From Arenicola marina (Eukaryota > Annelida > Polychaeta > Arenicolidae), in the NCBI GenBank assembly GCA_964019135.1, contig OZ025257.1, positions 27,501 through 91,500 of the forward strand: a stretch of DNA of 64,000 nt, written 5' to 3'. Position numbers and translations under genes: made by a program. This document shows positions 33,087 through 43,927 of this stretch, piece by piece; positions within the stretch are counted from its first letter, which is position 1; the number at the start of each line of letters is the position of its first letter. The notes beneath the pieces were generated by a model. That model made no database searches. It was not told the origin of the DNA and saw only the letters and a list, made by a program, of their open reading frames with translations.

Positions 33087-33578
33087 TCTCCGCCCGTCGG
33101 CCACTCACCCAGGGGCCGCTCCGAGACGGTTCATACGAGCCCTGGGGAATTAGCGGGACGGACGAGTGAGACCCATCTGGGCCTGTAACAACACGCTAGT
33201 GTATTTCCCGTAGTAGGGCCGAGACGCAGACATCGGTAGATGGGTCACATCCTTCATCAGCGACCCGGTCTCCACTAGTCTAGGTACAGAAGATGTCCCA
33301 CACGCGTATGGCCCCACGCCTGGCTATCTGGGTCAGCTGCTTGCGGATGTTCTTTGTGAGTCCAAGCGCGTCACAGGCTTTATCCTGGGTCTTGTGCCAC
33401 GTTCCTCTCGATCCGATTGCCAGCCGTGGAACTGACTTCCAGGCTTGCAACCTTCTGGGTCCATCCGAGGTCTCGCTGCCAGGTGGGTGCTTCGGCTGCT
33501 GCCCGCGTCATTGGGTCCGTAAACTTGAGAATTTTGGTTACCAATTGAACTTTGAGTGCCGGGATGAGTCTGCTCATT
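33087..33578 (-). pseudogene. R2-like retroelement 3' end, copy A
   Basis: The minus strand encodes the C-terminal part of the polyprotein (SRLIPALKVQLV, ...LTQIARRGAIRVWDIFCT then stop at about 33282) plus a 3' UTR matching 54610-54800. It is truncated on its 5' side at about 33578. Compared with R2 proteins this corresponds to the segment after the thumb. No CCHC motif or endonuclease follows before the stop. Confidence 0.7.
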
Positions 33579-34059
33579 TTTTCATATCTGTGGCGTCGCC
33601 AGCCTCAAAATATTTTTTTTTGGCAAAAGTGCTTTCTTTTAAGATGTCATTGTCGTCGGTTATATGTCATAAATGATTACAATTATTAAAAGTATTAGAA
33701 GTTCATTGAAATGTTCACTTTCAGGGTTTACCCACGTCTGCTGGATATTTTGCAATTCGTTGCGTGCCTTTGCGCATGATTACTTTCCGGCATTTATCAC
33801 TGCTGGATCTACCGCTTGAACGCAAGGGTGACGGTGCAGTATTGTTAAACCCAGTGAAGGCCCAGGTGGTCGTGAAATAATTCAGACGATTCACTACAAA
33901 CGTAAGTGAATAAATAATAACACGAAAGTAATATAAGAACCCGAAATAACCCAAATACAATAATACGATATAAATTTCTAACTGTTGCACACCGTTCAAC
34001 TTTAAGTATATCCATTAACAGCGGGCAGATCTTGGCTACGCGCATGACCGGCATTCTGC
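33579..34059. other. Unassigned DNA between two R2-like copies
   Basis: AT-rich, with an A/T run near 33611-33620 and overlapping minus-strand ORFs (up to 92 codons) without domains. Confidence 0.4.
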
Positions 34060-36356
34060 GCTCTTCTTTGTGGTCTATGACCGCCGGGTGATGGGATCAC
34101 TCGACTAAAACATGTTGGTTACCAGTCGTACCTTCAAGGCTGGGATGAGTTGACTAAACTCCGACAGTCCCAGCCCCGACGTGGTAATAGACCGGTAAAA
34201 CCAGCTGGTTGGAGTTGCAGGAGAGGCAGGTGAAGGATTCCCTTCGCAGCAGCTCGTATCAGCGTGTCACTCTTACGGAGCTGCTGTGAATTGGTTTGAC
34301 ACAGCCTGAACGGGTAAAGTAGTCTTGGGAGGGTGACGTCTTTAGGATCTCAATCTTTTGCTTGGGCCGCAGGGGGGGCTTTCGCTATGTTGCGGAGCCA
34401 TCCCCGCAGCCTACAGAGATGAGCCACCGGTCTCCCTTTGGCTGTGAACTTTATTCCAAGATACTTTACCGCGTCTACGATGTTAACAGCGGCTATCTCT
34501 TGTCCTTGAATGCAGTATTGGGTGTCCATCATTACCCTGGTGGTTTTAGTACCTGGGGACGATCCTCAGTGATTGACATTTTCGTGCGTTTGCTTTCATT
34601 GACCTTGCGGTGAAGAAGTCCCCCACAACCTCGAGGTTACTCCTCATTCCATACTCACTCTCTCTCACTAGGACGATGTCGTCCGCGAAAGCGAGCAGGG
34701 CAACGGGTTCTCCCCCGAGGTTGTATCCGTGCCGGTCAATCTTAGCTGCTATTTCGTCAATGACCAGGTTAGGGTTAGGGCGCCGGTGACAATGGGCAGC
34801 CTGTGTACATATGTCACACTATGTCGATGAAACCCTCGTTCACTCCCTTGCGCCTTACAACTGTGGTGATGGAGGCGTGAGGGACCGTGTCAAAAGCCTT
34901 CGCGAAGTCTAGCCAGACGATGTTCAGTTCTTTCCATCTCTTGCGTGCGTCTTCAATCAGAGCCGAAATGGTGGTGATGTTCTCCCCGCAGCCATCGAGT
35001 GGCTGGGCCGCCTTCTGTGATTTCTTGATGGGGACCGCCCTTTGCAGCCTACTGGCTAGTATTTTGCAGTAGAGCCGGAGGATCAACGAGGCTATGGTGA
35101 TGGGCCTCCAGTTGTTGGGATCCTCCAGCCCCTCGGAACACTTTGGGAGGACCGTTGTTCTCGCCTCTTTAAGTGACTCCGGTATTCTTTTGAGGGCTAT
35201 TCAAGTGTTGAATATGGCTGCGAGGTCTCGTACGTCCAGGCGCTTCAAGACCTGCATCGTCATAGACTTGTCTGGACCAGGGGCGTTCTTGTTTTTCATG
35301 AGCCCGCGCTGTTCTTCCACCTCGTCAGCCGTGATTTGGTAAGTGATGGATGGCACTGGGGCCGCCTTGGTGTACGGCTCGTTGTCCGCCATTCTTGGCA
35401 ACTCAAACCGGCCTCTGAAGGCGGCATCCACTGGGTCGATGTTAGGTTTGATTGGATCAATCGGCTTCTCGTCCAATATAACCTTGGCTAGGTGCGAGCG
35501 GTTCGACTGGTAGAGGCTTTGGTACTCTTTTGAACTGCGCTCTTTGTCTTCTTGCCCGGTTGGTTGGTTGGTCGGGCCTTGCCGCCGGGCGAGTTCTGCG
35601 TCGTTGAGCGGGCTCCTGCGTCTCGACTTCCGGGGCTCGAGCGGTAGCAAAAGTGTCGAATAACTCTTGCCAGCCTGTCGTTGGGTTATGTGTGTCCAGA
35701 GCAGTGATATAATTGACTGTCTGCGGGCCGATATTAGAGCATACCTCAGGGCTCCGAAGTCCTCGGGGACGGGTCCCGGGAGGTCTTCCTCCGGCTCGAC
35801 CTCTTCAGGGACGGGCTCTTGGATGCGCTCTTGTTTCATGGCCTCTTTTATGGCCTTGTAAGGCTCGCTCTTTCGGATCGTCTGAATGGCTTGGGTGGTG
35901 CGGTGGAGCATCTGCTTTTGCTACTTTTGTGCTCGGCCGCATTGTGATGCGGCCTTGCGACTGGTCCAAACGGTGGAGGACCACCACGGGCTGGTGCGAG
36001 GTCAGCCATGGAGCCCGGGTGGAGGCCGGCGATGGCGAAGAAACCGAAGTGGAGGCCGGCAATGGCGAAGAAACCGGAGTGGAGGTCGTGCCAGGCATGA
36101 CCACATCCACTCCCATGGGACGCAACACCGTCATCGTCACTTGGAGATCCCCGGGGCCGGCCATTTCTCTAAGGCGCCGCAAAGTTAGGCTTTGAAACCG
36201 GGTAAAGTGGCGTCCCTCCGTCCGGGCTTGATTCAACACTTTCTTCCGTTCAGCTGGGTCTGGTATTCTGCAGATGGAGCGGTTGATATGATTAGATAAG
36301 TTTTTAAAATTCGCTCGGCAACTTGGGCACTTACGGTACAAACGCTGCCTGACCAT
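34060..36356 (-). pseudogene. R2-like reverse transcriptase polyprotein, largest copy (B)
   Basis: Reading leftward from ATG 36356: an N-terminal zinc finger (CPSCRANFKNLSNHINRSIC); a Pro/Ser linker; the RT entry APGPDKSMTMQVLKRL (about 35240-35290); the motif LYCKILASRLQ; WLDFAKAFDTVPHA (about 34870-34910); the catalytic AFADDIVLV box at about 34670-34700; then VKYLGIKFTAKG (about 34435-34480) and thumb segments. The frame is broken repeatedly (near 35800, 35200, 34800 and 34600). An R2-group assignment rests on the zinc finger, the APGPD entry and the C-terminal homology to copies A and at 54575. The 3' end is missing. It is a dead copy. Confidence 0.75.
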
Positions 36357-36395
36357 GTGGAAGCTTGTATGAGTGAGTTCAAGCAGCGCGCCCCC

Positions 36396-36402
36396 TTTTA
36401 TA
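36396..36402 (-). promoter_or_regulatory. TATA box of R2-like copy B
   Basis: TATAAAA on the minus strand, 46 nt before the ATG at 36356. Spacing agrees with the 52 and 49 nt at the other two copies. Confidence 0.5.
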
Positions 36403-36429
36403 TGCAGCCATCCGAGGGGGGGTCATGCG

Positions 36430-36770
36430 ACTTCTATCAGCACTGCGGCCTTATTTGGTTAGTTAGCTGTCTACCGTTTAAATATGCTTGTAGAGCTTGT
36501 CGAGGGCTATCCGGAGGCACCACATAAGGCACTCTAGATCCATTTTAAAGGGTCTAGTTATGCGGCCGACCCTATAGGTACAATTATGGGGTGCAAGCTG
36601 AGTTTTTAGCCAATGACACTATTAATACGGGGTCTGTCCTCCTATATGTCGTTTCTTGCCATGTCACTAAAACGCCTTACGGCTATATTACTGTTGTGAG
36701 CAATCACGCATACCCGCCTGGGCATATCAGTTACGCAGTAACCGTCAGTCACGAGTAGTCAGTATTGTTG
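36430..36770. other. No gene recognised
   Basis: Flank between R2-like copy B (minus) and the plus-strand R2-like promoter. No feature is visible. Confidence 0.4.
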
Positions 36771-36774
36771 CTAC

Positions 36775-36992
36775 GTTGCCATGGCCACGCGCCAAAACAT
36801 CAACCTCGCCCATTATTCGACTTTACAAATCTTGGCGCGCTGTCATTGGACAATCTCATTCGCAGGGGCTGCGTGCGTGTAGCCTATAAAAGGGCGAGGC
36901 CTGAGCGGCACATTCAAATTTGAAAATACAGTCATGTCCGAGAGACTGTTTAACTATTGCGAGATGTGTCGGGCTTGTTATAGAGACCTGCC
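36775..36992 (+). mobile_element. R2-like 5' end fragment with promoter, plus strand
   Basis: GTTGCCATGG, TTGGCGCGCT, TCATTGG, GCGTGCGTGTAGCC and TATAAAA (36885-36891) match the promoter at 31022-31150. An ATG follows at 36934 (MSERLFNYCEMCRACYRDLP), giving a CX2C start like the zinc finger of copy B. A LINE 3' UTR abuts at about 36993 and truncates it. Confidence 0.65.
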
Positions 36993-37354
36993 GTTTACTG
37001 CCAAACAGTGCATTTTGCTGTAATTATTAATCTCAAAAGCTTGGTTTTAAAAACTCATGGTTTTATATTCTGACAATTTATTGTCTTTATTGTTTCGCCA
37101 TTCTTCACTTTCATGGTTTTATGGCAATCTGCTCAATCATATTACTGGATATCCTCAGGGTTTTATTAATCTATTAATGGATTCCACAAAGACTGCATTC
37201 ATGGTTTTATTCATATCACTTGTATTGATTTTCAGGGTTTTAATATTGACTCTTGACTTATTTAGAATAACCTTAAACCAATATGGCACGATATAGCCTT
37301 CCAGGCTGAGAGTGCCGTTAAGCCCCAATCAAATCAAATCAAATCAAATCAAAT
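36993..37354 (+). mobile_element. LINE 3' UTR fragment with (AATCA)n tail
   Basis: This matches 13315-13662, beginning TACTGCCAAACAGTGCATTT and ending GTGCCGTTAAGCCCC plus about six AATCA units. Confidence 0.9.
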
Positions 37355-38060
37355 CTGGTTGTTGTTGCTCGGGACGCCTTGTTGCCACCTACTCGCCAAG
37401 ATTTTACAGTATAGTCTAAGCAGCAGTGAGCTGATGGCTATAGGTCTCCAGTTATTTGGGTCCTCTAGCCCCTCTGACCCTTTTGGGATGAGAGTTGTCC
37501 TCGCCTCCTTCAGGGGGGCAGAGATCTTCCGGAAACCCAGCCACGTCTTGAAGACCGCTGTCAGACTTACATTGTTCATCTGCGGAGAACGGCCATTGTG
37601 AGGGACTTGTCGGGTCCAGGCGCGTTCTTGGTTTTCATTAACTTTCGCTGGTCGTCAAGTTCTTCGGGTGTGATTGCAAACGTCAGTTTGGGCGCTTTTC
37701 CAACTACTTGGAAGGGTGCAGGGTCCGGACGCCTCGGCATCTCGAACCTTTGCCGAAATACCTCATCGACTCTGCCAATGTCGGGTTGGATGGGATCCAA
37801 CGGTTTGTCATAGGGTACCAATTTTGCCAGGTGGGACCTGTTAGTCTCGTAGAGTCTTTGCAGGGCCTTAAAGTGTGCGCGCTGCCTCTGGGCTCTGTTG
37901 CGCAATTCATTGGGTTTTCGCGGTCGCGCTACCCTTCGGGCTGGCCGTTGTTGTCTAGACGGCTCTGGGTCCGCGGTGGCGGTAAGGCCCTCAAAGACCT
38001 CGTCGTACCAACAGATGGGTCACCTGACTCGAATGCACTCTTGACGTAGTACAATACCTC
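37355..38060 (-). pseudogene. R2-like RT fragment, copy D
   Basis: Two minus-strand frames encode RNRAQRQRAHFKALQRLYE...APGPDKSLTMAVLRR (37576-37905) and WLGFRKISAPLKEARTTLIPK...NNWRPIAISSLLLRLYCKILASR (37349-37579). They meet at about 37578 in different frames. The right-hand part (37880-38005) is the unexpanded version of the site that became the 17-bp minisatellite at 31850-33046. Both ends abut LINE sequence. Confidence 0.75.
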
Positions 38061-38062
38061 CT

Positions 38063-38530
38063 CCGGAACCTTAGTATTAAAATCAACAGCATAATAAAAT
38101 GTCTCACAAATAACATGACTTTTTTTGATGACTTTTTGGCCTGTTTCAGGTCCAAATATATGCACACAATAGAAAGGCAACTAAAAATGAACCTCAATAA
38201 GTTACAAAAATGGTGCGATGAGAATGGATTTACATTTTCAAAAACTAAAACAGTGTGTATGCACTTCTGTCAACTCCGGAAACTCCATCCGGAAGCTAAA
38301 CTTAAAATGAATGGGGATCAAATACCAGTTGTGCCAGAAAAATCAATTCTCGGTCTTTTTTTCGATAAAAAACTGACTTTTATACCCCATATACAACAAT
38401 TAAAACAGAAACTGTTTTATCTTCAATATCACCTGCATTGATTTTCAGGGTTTTAATATTGACTCTCGACTTATTTAGAATGAACTGAAACAGTATAGGA
38501 CGATATAGCCTTAAATGAAATCAAATGAAA
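38063..38530 (+). mobile_element. LINE fragment: RT segment joined to 3' UTR
   Basis: 38063-38407 matches about 11495-11845 of ORF2 (catalytic-loop region, degraded). It then jumps to the end of the 3' UTR (38425-38530). A deletion of more than 1.5 kb is implied. Confidence 0.85.
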
Positions 38531-38577
38531 ACGGAATACAACATAAAATATATACGATAGAAATTACTATGGTACTA

Positions 38578-38661
38578 GCATATTCCCATGGAGCCGGCCT
38601 CTACCGATGCCTGCCGGATTCCATGTTGTCAAACCTAACGCGAAGGTTAAAGACCTGACTG
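38578..38661 (+). pseudogene. SGNH-hydrolase-like ORF fragment 1
   Basis: GCCGGATTCCATGTTGTCAA followed by CCTAACGCGAAGGTTAAAGA parallels 38932-38980, which encodes KPGAKVNDL. A LINE 3' UTR follows directly. Confidence 0.5.
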
Positions 38662-38925
38662 TTTTTCTTTTCACCATTGTTCACTTTCATGGTTTTAAGA
38701 CATTTTGCTCGCTCATAATACTTGATACCCTCAGGGTTTTATTAATATATTGATCTTTTCCATATTGACTGCATTCATGGTTTTATTCATATGACATGTA
38801 TTGATTTTCAGGGTTTTAATAATGACTTGACTTATTTAGAATGAACTGAACCAATATGGCACGATATAGCCTTACAGGCTGAAAGTGCCGTTAAACCCCA
38901 ATGAAATGAAATCAAATCAAATCAT
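38662..38925 (+). mobile_element. LINE 3' UTR fragment
   Basis: This matches about 13425-13662, ending GTGCCGTTAAACCCC plus ATGAAATGAAATCAAATCAA. Confidence 0.85.
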
Positions 38926-39192
38926 ATACCTGCCCGGATTATATGTTGTGGTCAAACCTGGCGCAAAGGTTAACGACCTGACTCAATGGATTACTGAGGA
39001 ACTGTTAAGAAACTTTTCGACAGTCATCGTGCATGTCGGCACAAACGATATGTATGCAAAGAACGGTACAGCGATTGAGACCGCCAAGGTCACGATTTAA
39101 AAAATTCTAGTCTTGATGGATACAGTGATCTGCCTGTCAAAAAACGCCTACTTTTCCTCGATTTTTCCGGCGGCTAGGGGAAAATACCTGCC
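38926..39192 (+). pseudogene. SGNH-hydrolase-like ORF fragment 2
   Basis: It encodes KPGAKVNDLTQWITEELL...STVIVHVGTNDMYAKNG, the block surrounding the GTND motif of SGNH/GDSL esterase-like domains. Such domains occur in ORFs of some metazoan mobile elements. A stop at 39098-39100 breaks it, and a LINE copy begins at 39198. It is probably part of another, unidentified element. Confidence 0.6.
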
Positions 39193-39197
39193 GTTGT

Positions 39198-41340
39198 TCA
39201 AAAAAGGCGATAGTCATCCCTATCCCTAAGCCTGGGAAGGACAACACCAATCCTTCTTCCTACTGACCAGTAGCTCTTACAAGTTGCATATGTAAAACAC
39301 TAGAAAAAATGATAAACAACCGCCTTACATATTATCTGGAAACAAATAATATCATCACAAATTCCAGATTGGCTTTCGACAAAACAAAAATACAACGGAT
39401 AATATTATCCGATTGGAGACATGTACGCGAGGCATTCATCAAAAAAGAATACGTGGTGGCAGTATTCTTTGACCTTGAAAAAACATATGACACCATGAAA
39501 ATATGGCATTTTAAAAGACCTCCATGATATGGGCCTCAGAGGTCATATGCCAAATTTTATTCAAGAATTCCTAAACAGGTGTCCATTTCATAAAGGGTCG
39601 GAACTACCCTCTCCGAAGTATACGATAAGGATATGGGGGTTTCCCAAGGCAGCATCTTATCTGTAAACCTTTTTAGTATTAAAATCAACAGCATTATAAA
39701 ATGTCTCACTAATAACATAGATGCTTCTCTATTTCTTGATGACTTTTTGGCCTGTTTCAGGTCCAAACATATGCACACAATAGAAAGGCAACGACAAATG
39801 AACCTCAATAAGTTACAACAATGGTACGATGAGAATGGATTTAAATTTTCAAAAAATAAAACATTGTGCATGCACTTCTGTCAACTCCGGAAACTCCATC
39901 CGGAAACTGAAGTTAAAATGAATGGGGATTAAATACCAGTTGTGCTAGAAAAAAAATTCTCGGCTCTTTATTCGATAAAAAAAAAGACTTTTATACCCCA
40001 TATCAAACAATTAAAACAGAAATGTACCAAAGCACTTAATATAATTAAAGTGCTATATAATACAGAATGGGGAACAGAAAGAGAGACATTATTAAATACC
40101 TACAGAGCCCTGATACGGTCACGGCTGGATTATGGGTCGATGATTTACAGATCAGCACGCAAATCATATTTGCAGATGCTGGACCCTGTGCGCCACCAAG
40201 CACTTCGTTTATGTCTGGGAGCTTTCCGCACATCTCCTGCGGAAAGCCTGCACGTGAAGTCTGCTGAGCCATCTCTGTACTACCGTAGAGATAATTTAGC
40301 ACTACAATAAGCACTTAAGGTCAAGACAAATCCCAATAATGCTACCTTTGAAGACGTATTCCATTCAAAGTTTGCAACACTATTTGAAAAGAAAGCAAAG
40401 ACAATACCCACCTTTGGAATTCGAGTCAATAACCCTGTGACATGATACTGTCAATAACCTTTTGACAGGATACTGTCAAATAATGGCTGGTGAACACCAG
40501 TGCAGCAAACGCCTCCCAGACCAATGTTCTATATACACCGCAGAAGCAATAGCTCTAATGATGGCACTTGAATATATATAAAAATCACTACATGATAAAT
40601 TTATCATCTATTCAAATTCATTATACTGTATAAAAGCCATAAAATATCAGAAATATGAAATTACCTTAATACAAGATATACTCATAAAATGTCATTATTT
40701 AATATGCAATGTAAAGGCGGTAGTGTTCTGCTGGATACCTAGCCATATAGGCATAGAGGGCAACAGTCTAGCAGACGCTGCCGCCAAAGAGGCTCTGAAT
40801 GACGACGTCCTTCCAGTCCAGTTTCCATACTCGGACTTGAAGCCGTACATCCAAAGACTCCGAATTGGACATACGTACCTTACCCATTGCTATATCCTCA
40901 AAAGAGAACCACCTCCCGAATGTGTTCCCTGTCAGGAACCCCAGACTGTGGAACACATTCTGTTGAGGTGTATTGACTTTCAACAAACAAGGGATCAATA
41001 TTACAGCAGAAAGTATGAAAGAATTATTTAATAATATACCACAGCAAAAGATTTTAGATTATTTATCTGTAATAAATATAGTCAAATGCATATGATATCT
41101 AGTCAACGTTTACAGCCAAACAGTGCAAAAGATTTTAGATCATTTATCTACAATAAATATATGATATATATTCAACGTTTACTGCCAAACAGTGCATTTT
41201 GCTGTAATTATTAATCTCAAAAGCTTGGTTTTAAAAACCAACTGATGGTTTTATATTCTGACAATTTATTGTCTTTATCGTTTCGCCATTTTTCACTTTC
41301 ATGGTTTTATGGCAATCTGCTCAATCATATTACTTGATAT
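39198..41340 (+). mobile_element. 5'-truncated LINE copy (host of the gypsy insertion), left part
   Basis: This matches 11013-13490 of the full-length LINE. It starts within RT and carries the catalytic region (FLDD at about 39731), RNase H remnants and the C-terminal HILLRC motif. Two internal deletions (relative to about 12260-12490 and 12860-12990), several stops and a 27-bp local duplication at about 40430-40485 break it. The 3' UTR is interrupted at 41340 by the gypsy element and resumes at 54336. Confidence 0.93.
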
Positions 41341-41900
41341 TGTTAACTTTGCTATTCGGGGATCTGGGATTAAGCCAGGGGATGTTTAGCAGCCTGGGGA
41401 ATTAGCCACTAGGGGAAGTTACGTAGCCTGGGGAATTAGCTACTAGGGGAGTTAAGCAGCCTGGGGAATTAGCTACTGGGGGTAGAGCGGTCGGGGTACA
41501 GCTAGCCTGGTAAATTGTCAACGTATATACAAAATCAACACAGCGTTAAGTTTAGATATAATATATTTCGTAAGATAAAAACTATGTAGATTAACGGTAC
41601 GGGAAATAAAGGGCTATACCTTCCAGTCTGTCATGGGTCCTGGAGTCGTCGGGGGAGGGTGAGTCGTGTCGTCTTTTTCGTCGGTACGTGGAACCCTGGG
41701 TTCCTGGCCTTTGCCCTTTTTGTACCCGTTCGGACTGACCAGTGTGGGCGTGGCGATACCCCTCATTGGTCAGTCTGCCCGAGGTCACCGAGCTGGTGAT
41801 TGGCTGCTTAGGCCGCTAATCGGCCACCATGCGTGTCCGCCCCTGCGGGCGGACCAGGCCCCGCATGGCCTCGCTGAGCCGTGTAACACCAGGTGTAACA
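41341..41900 (-). repeat. Gypsy 3' LTR
   Basis: 560 bp, TGTTAAC...GTGTAACA on the plus strand. It contains three near copies of a 33-bp unit (CCTGGGGAATTAGCTACTAG) at about 41390-41485 and a perfect hairpin GTCCGCCC/GGGCGGAC at 41835-41854. It has 20 bp near 41800-41820 that the other LTR lacks. Confidence 0.97.
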
Positions 41901-41915
41901 CTACTCTCTCCCTGG
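41901..41915 (-). promoter_or_regulatory. Polypurine tract of the gypsy element
   Basis: On the minus strand CCAGGGAGAGAGTAG immediately precedes the 3' LTR. It would prime plus-strand DNA synthesis. Confidence 0.75.
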
Positions 41916-42020
41916 GTTTAGATGCGTTTACACTACGCATCCACCGCAGGGAGGTGGGGGTTCAACTGACAAGTCGGTCTTTGCATAATGGGGATAGGTG
42001 TCCTTTTCCGTCCGTCCAAA

Positions 42021-42646
42021 ATGTTAATAGTGATCATATTAATAATAATGTATGAAATATCATACTAATAGTGATCATAATAATAATAATATATGAAATA
42101 TCATACTAATAGTGATCATAATAATAATAATATATGAAATATCATACTAATAGTGATCATAATAATAATAATATATGAAATATCATACTAATAGTGATCA
42201 TAATAATGATAATATATGAAATATAATACTAATAGTGATCATAATAATAATAATGTATGAAATATCATACTAATAGTGATCATAATAATAATAATGTATG
42301 AAATATCATACTAATAGTGATCATAATAATGATAATATATGAAATATAATACTAATAGTGATCATAATAATAATAATGTATGAAATATCATACTAATAGT
42401 GATCATAATAATAATATATGAAATATCATACTAATAGTGATCATAATAATAATAATATATGAAATATCATACTAATAGTGATCATAATAATAATAATATA
42501 TGAAATATCATACTAATAGTGATCATAATAATAATAATATATGAAATATCATACTAATAGTGATCATAATAATAATAATATATGAAATATCATACTAATA
42601 GTGATCATAATAATGATAATATATGAAATATAATACTAATAGTGTC
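42021..42646. repeat. 41-bp AT-rich minisatellite inside the gypsy element, about 15 copies
   Basis: The unit includes AAATATCATACTAATAGTG and ATCATAATAATAATA, with exact 41-bp spacing (42061, 42102, 42143 and so on). Only a few variants occur (ATCATA/ATAATA, one unit with fewer ATA). Confidence 0.95.
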
Positions 42647-43650
42647 CAGTAGAATTTGACAATCTTTTCAAGGATATCTAAAATAGTCCCATGGTGGAAA
42701 ATAACCGGGTGAAGTAGATAGGGTGTGAAGAATAAAGATTTTCGTAACCCCTTAATTTCGGGTCTAATATTCAGTTGGGTTCGGACCGAGCGATCGTTCG
42801 AGCCTCTCGGCTGCCAGAGCCTCCGTGGATTGTGACCGCGCAGCGTTCGCTCTGCCGCTCGGCGGGTGAGCGACGACGCTGGCGTCTGACGTGTGCCCCG
42901 CGCAGCGTCCGCTCTCCCGCAAGGCGGGTGAGCGACGACGCTGGCGTTAGGGCCTTTGTAATCGCTGACACAGCATCTGCCTTCCCCGATGCAGGGAAGG
43001 CAATGATGCTGCGGGATCATGGGGCTGAGGATCTGCCTGGCGCGCCGAGGACATCTTACATTTGCTCATTGGTCACCAAACCCAACTGTATATGTAGTAA
43101 AAATAGACGCCAGTGATGGTGGCTTGGTCTTCTTTCTTCCTCTCTTTAGATGTGGTGGCAGGAGAGTGACTGCCATATCTGAATTTTTTTCATGGAGGTT
43201 GCAGGAGATGCCGATGAGGACTTCTTTCTTCCTCTCTTTAGTTGTGGTGGCAGGAGAGTGACTGCCACAGCCGTATGGTTTTCTTTAGTTGTCTTGGGAG
43301 TAAAATATTATCAAAAGACTCCCACGTTAGCAGTTCTGCCGTTGTCGTCTATGCTGGTTAGGCAGGTTTGCAAGTACATAAGTGAACGGCGGGCTAAATC
43401 CGCGCTAAATACAAAGTTGAGGCTAAATACAGGGTCGATGCTAATACAAGCAAAATTGAGGCTAAATACCAACATAATCGAGACTAAATACCAACCTAAT
43501 CGAGACTGAATACCAACATAATTGAAGCTAAATACAAACATAATCGTGGCTAAATACAAACATAATCGAGGTAAATTATCGACTTTAGCTATGTGGTAGC
43601 GCCGTGTAAGGTCAGTGGGTGGGTCAATAGGCTTCCCCTCTGTTTACAGA
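42647..43650. other. Non-coding 3' region of the gypsy element with local duplications
   Basis: This holds a 70-bp duplication with CGCAGCGTTCGCTCT and GGCGGGTGAGCGACGACGCT (about 42838 and 42900), a duplicated block CTTCTTTCTTCCTCTCTTTA (43129 and 43221), and a 21-bp tandem repeat of the type AATCGAGGCTAAATACAAAC (about 43398-43580). No protein is recognised. Confidence 0.7.
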
Positions 43651-43679
43651 GCGTCCACAAGGTGTAATCTTGTGGACGC
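43651..43679. other. Perfect 11-bp hairpin in the gypsy 3' region
   Basis: GCGTCCACAAG, a 7-nt loop, then CTTGTGGACGC. Position is downstream of env in the element. A role in RNA structure is possible but unproven. Confidence 0.7.
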
Positions 43680-43927
43680 GCGGACACCGGTGAAGGGAGG
43701 AGCGTTTGTTAAGCTAAGCCTGGATGAAAACCCTCTCGTTTAAAGTACAGGAGTGTTTTTTGGAATAAAAATGGTAATTTTGCTTCAAATTGGCCATCCA
43801 AGTGGGCCCAAGGGAATTTTGCTTACCAAAATACAGGTTTGTTGGTGTTCAAGTGAAGTAAGGGAGGGGCTGAAGGTTATGAGTATGCTGGTCCAAGTCG
43901 TGACGTGGGGGATAAAGGGATGGTGGA

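Noticed and set aside
31830..33188. Open frames of 405-452 codons on both strands, resembling Arg/Pro/Ser-rich proteins
   Set aside because: They are translations of a 17-bp minisatellite without stops; all frames are open for the same reason, and there is no start context or domain.
34770..34785. GGTTAGGGTTAGGG as an interstitial telomere repeat
   Set aside because: Only two TTAGGG units inside R2-like coding sequence; too short to mean anything.
42021..42646. Regular 41-bp repeats considered as a CRISPR array
   Set aside because: Repeats are contiguous with no unique spacers, and the context is a eukaryotic retrotransposon; it is a minisatellite.
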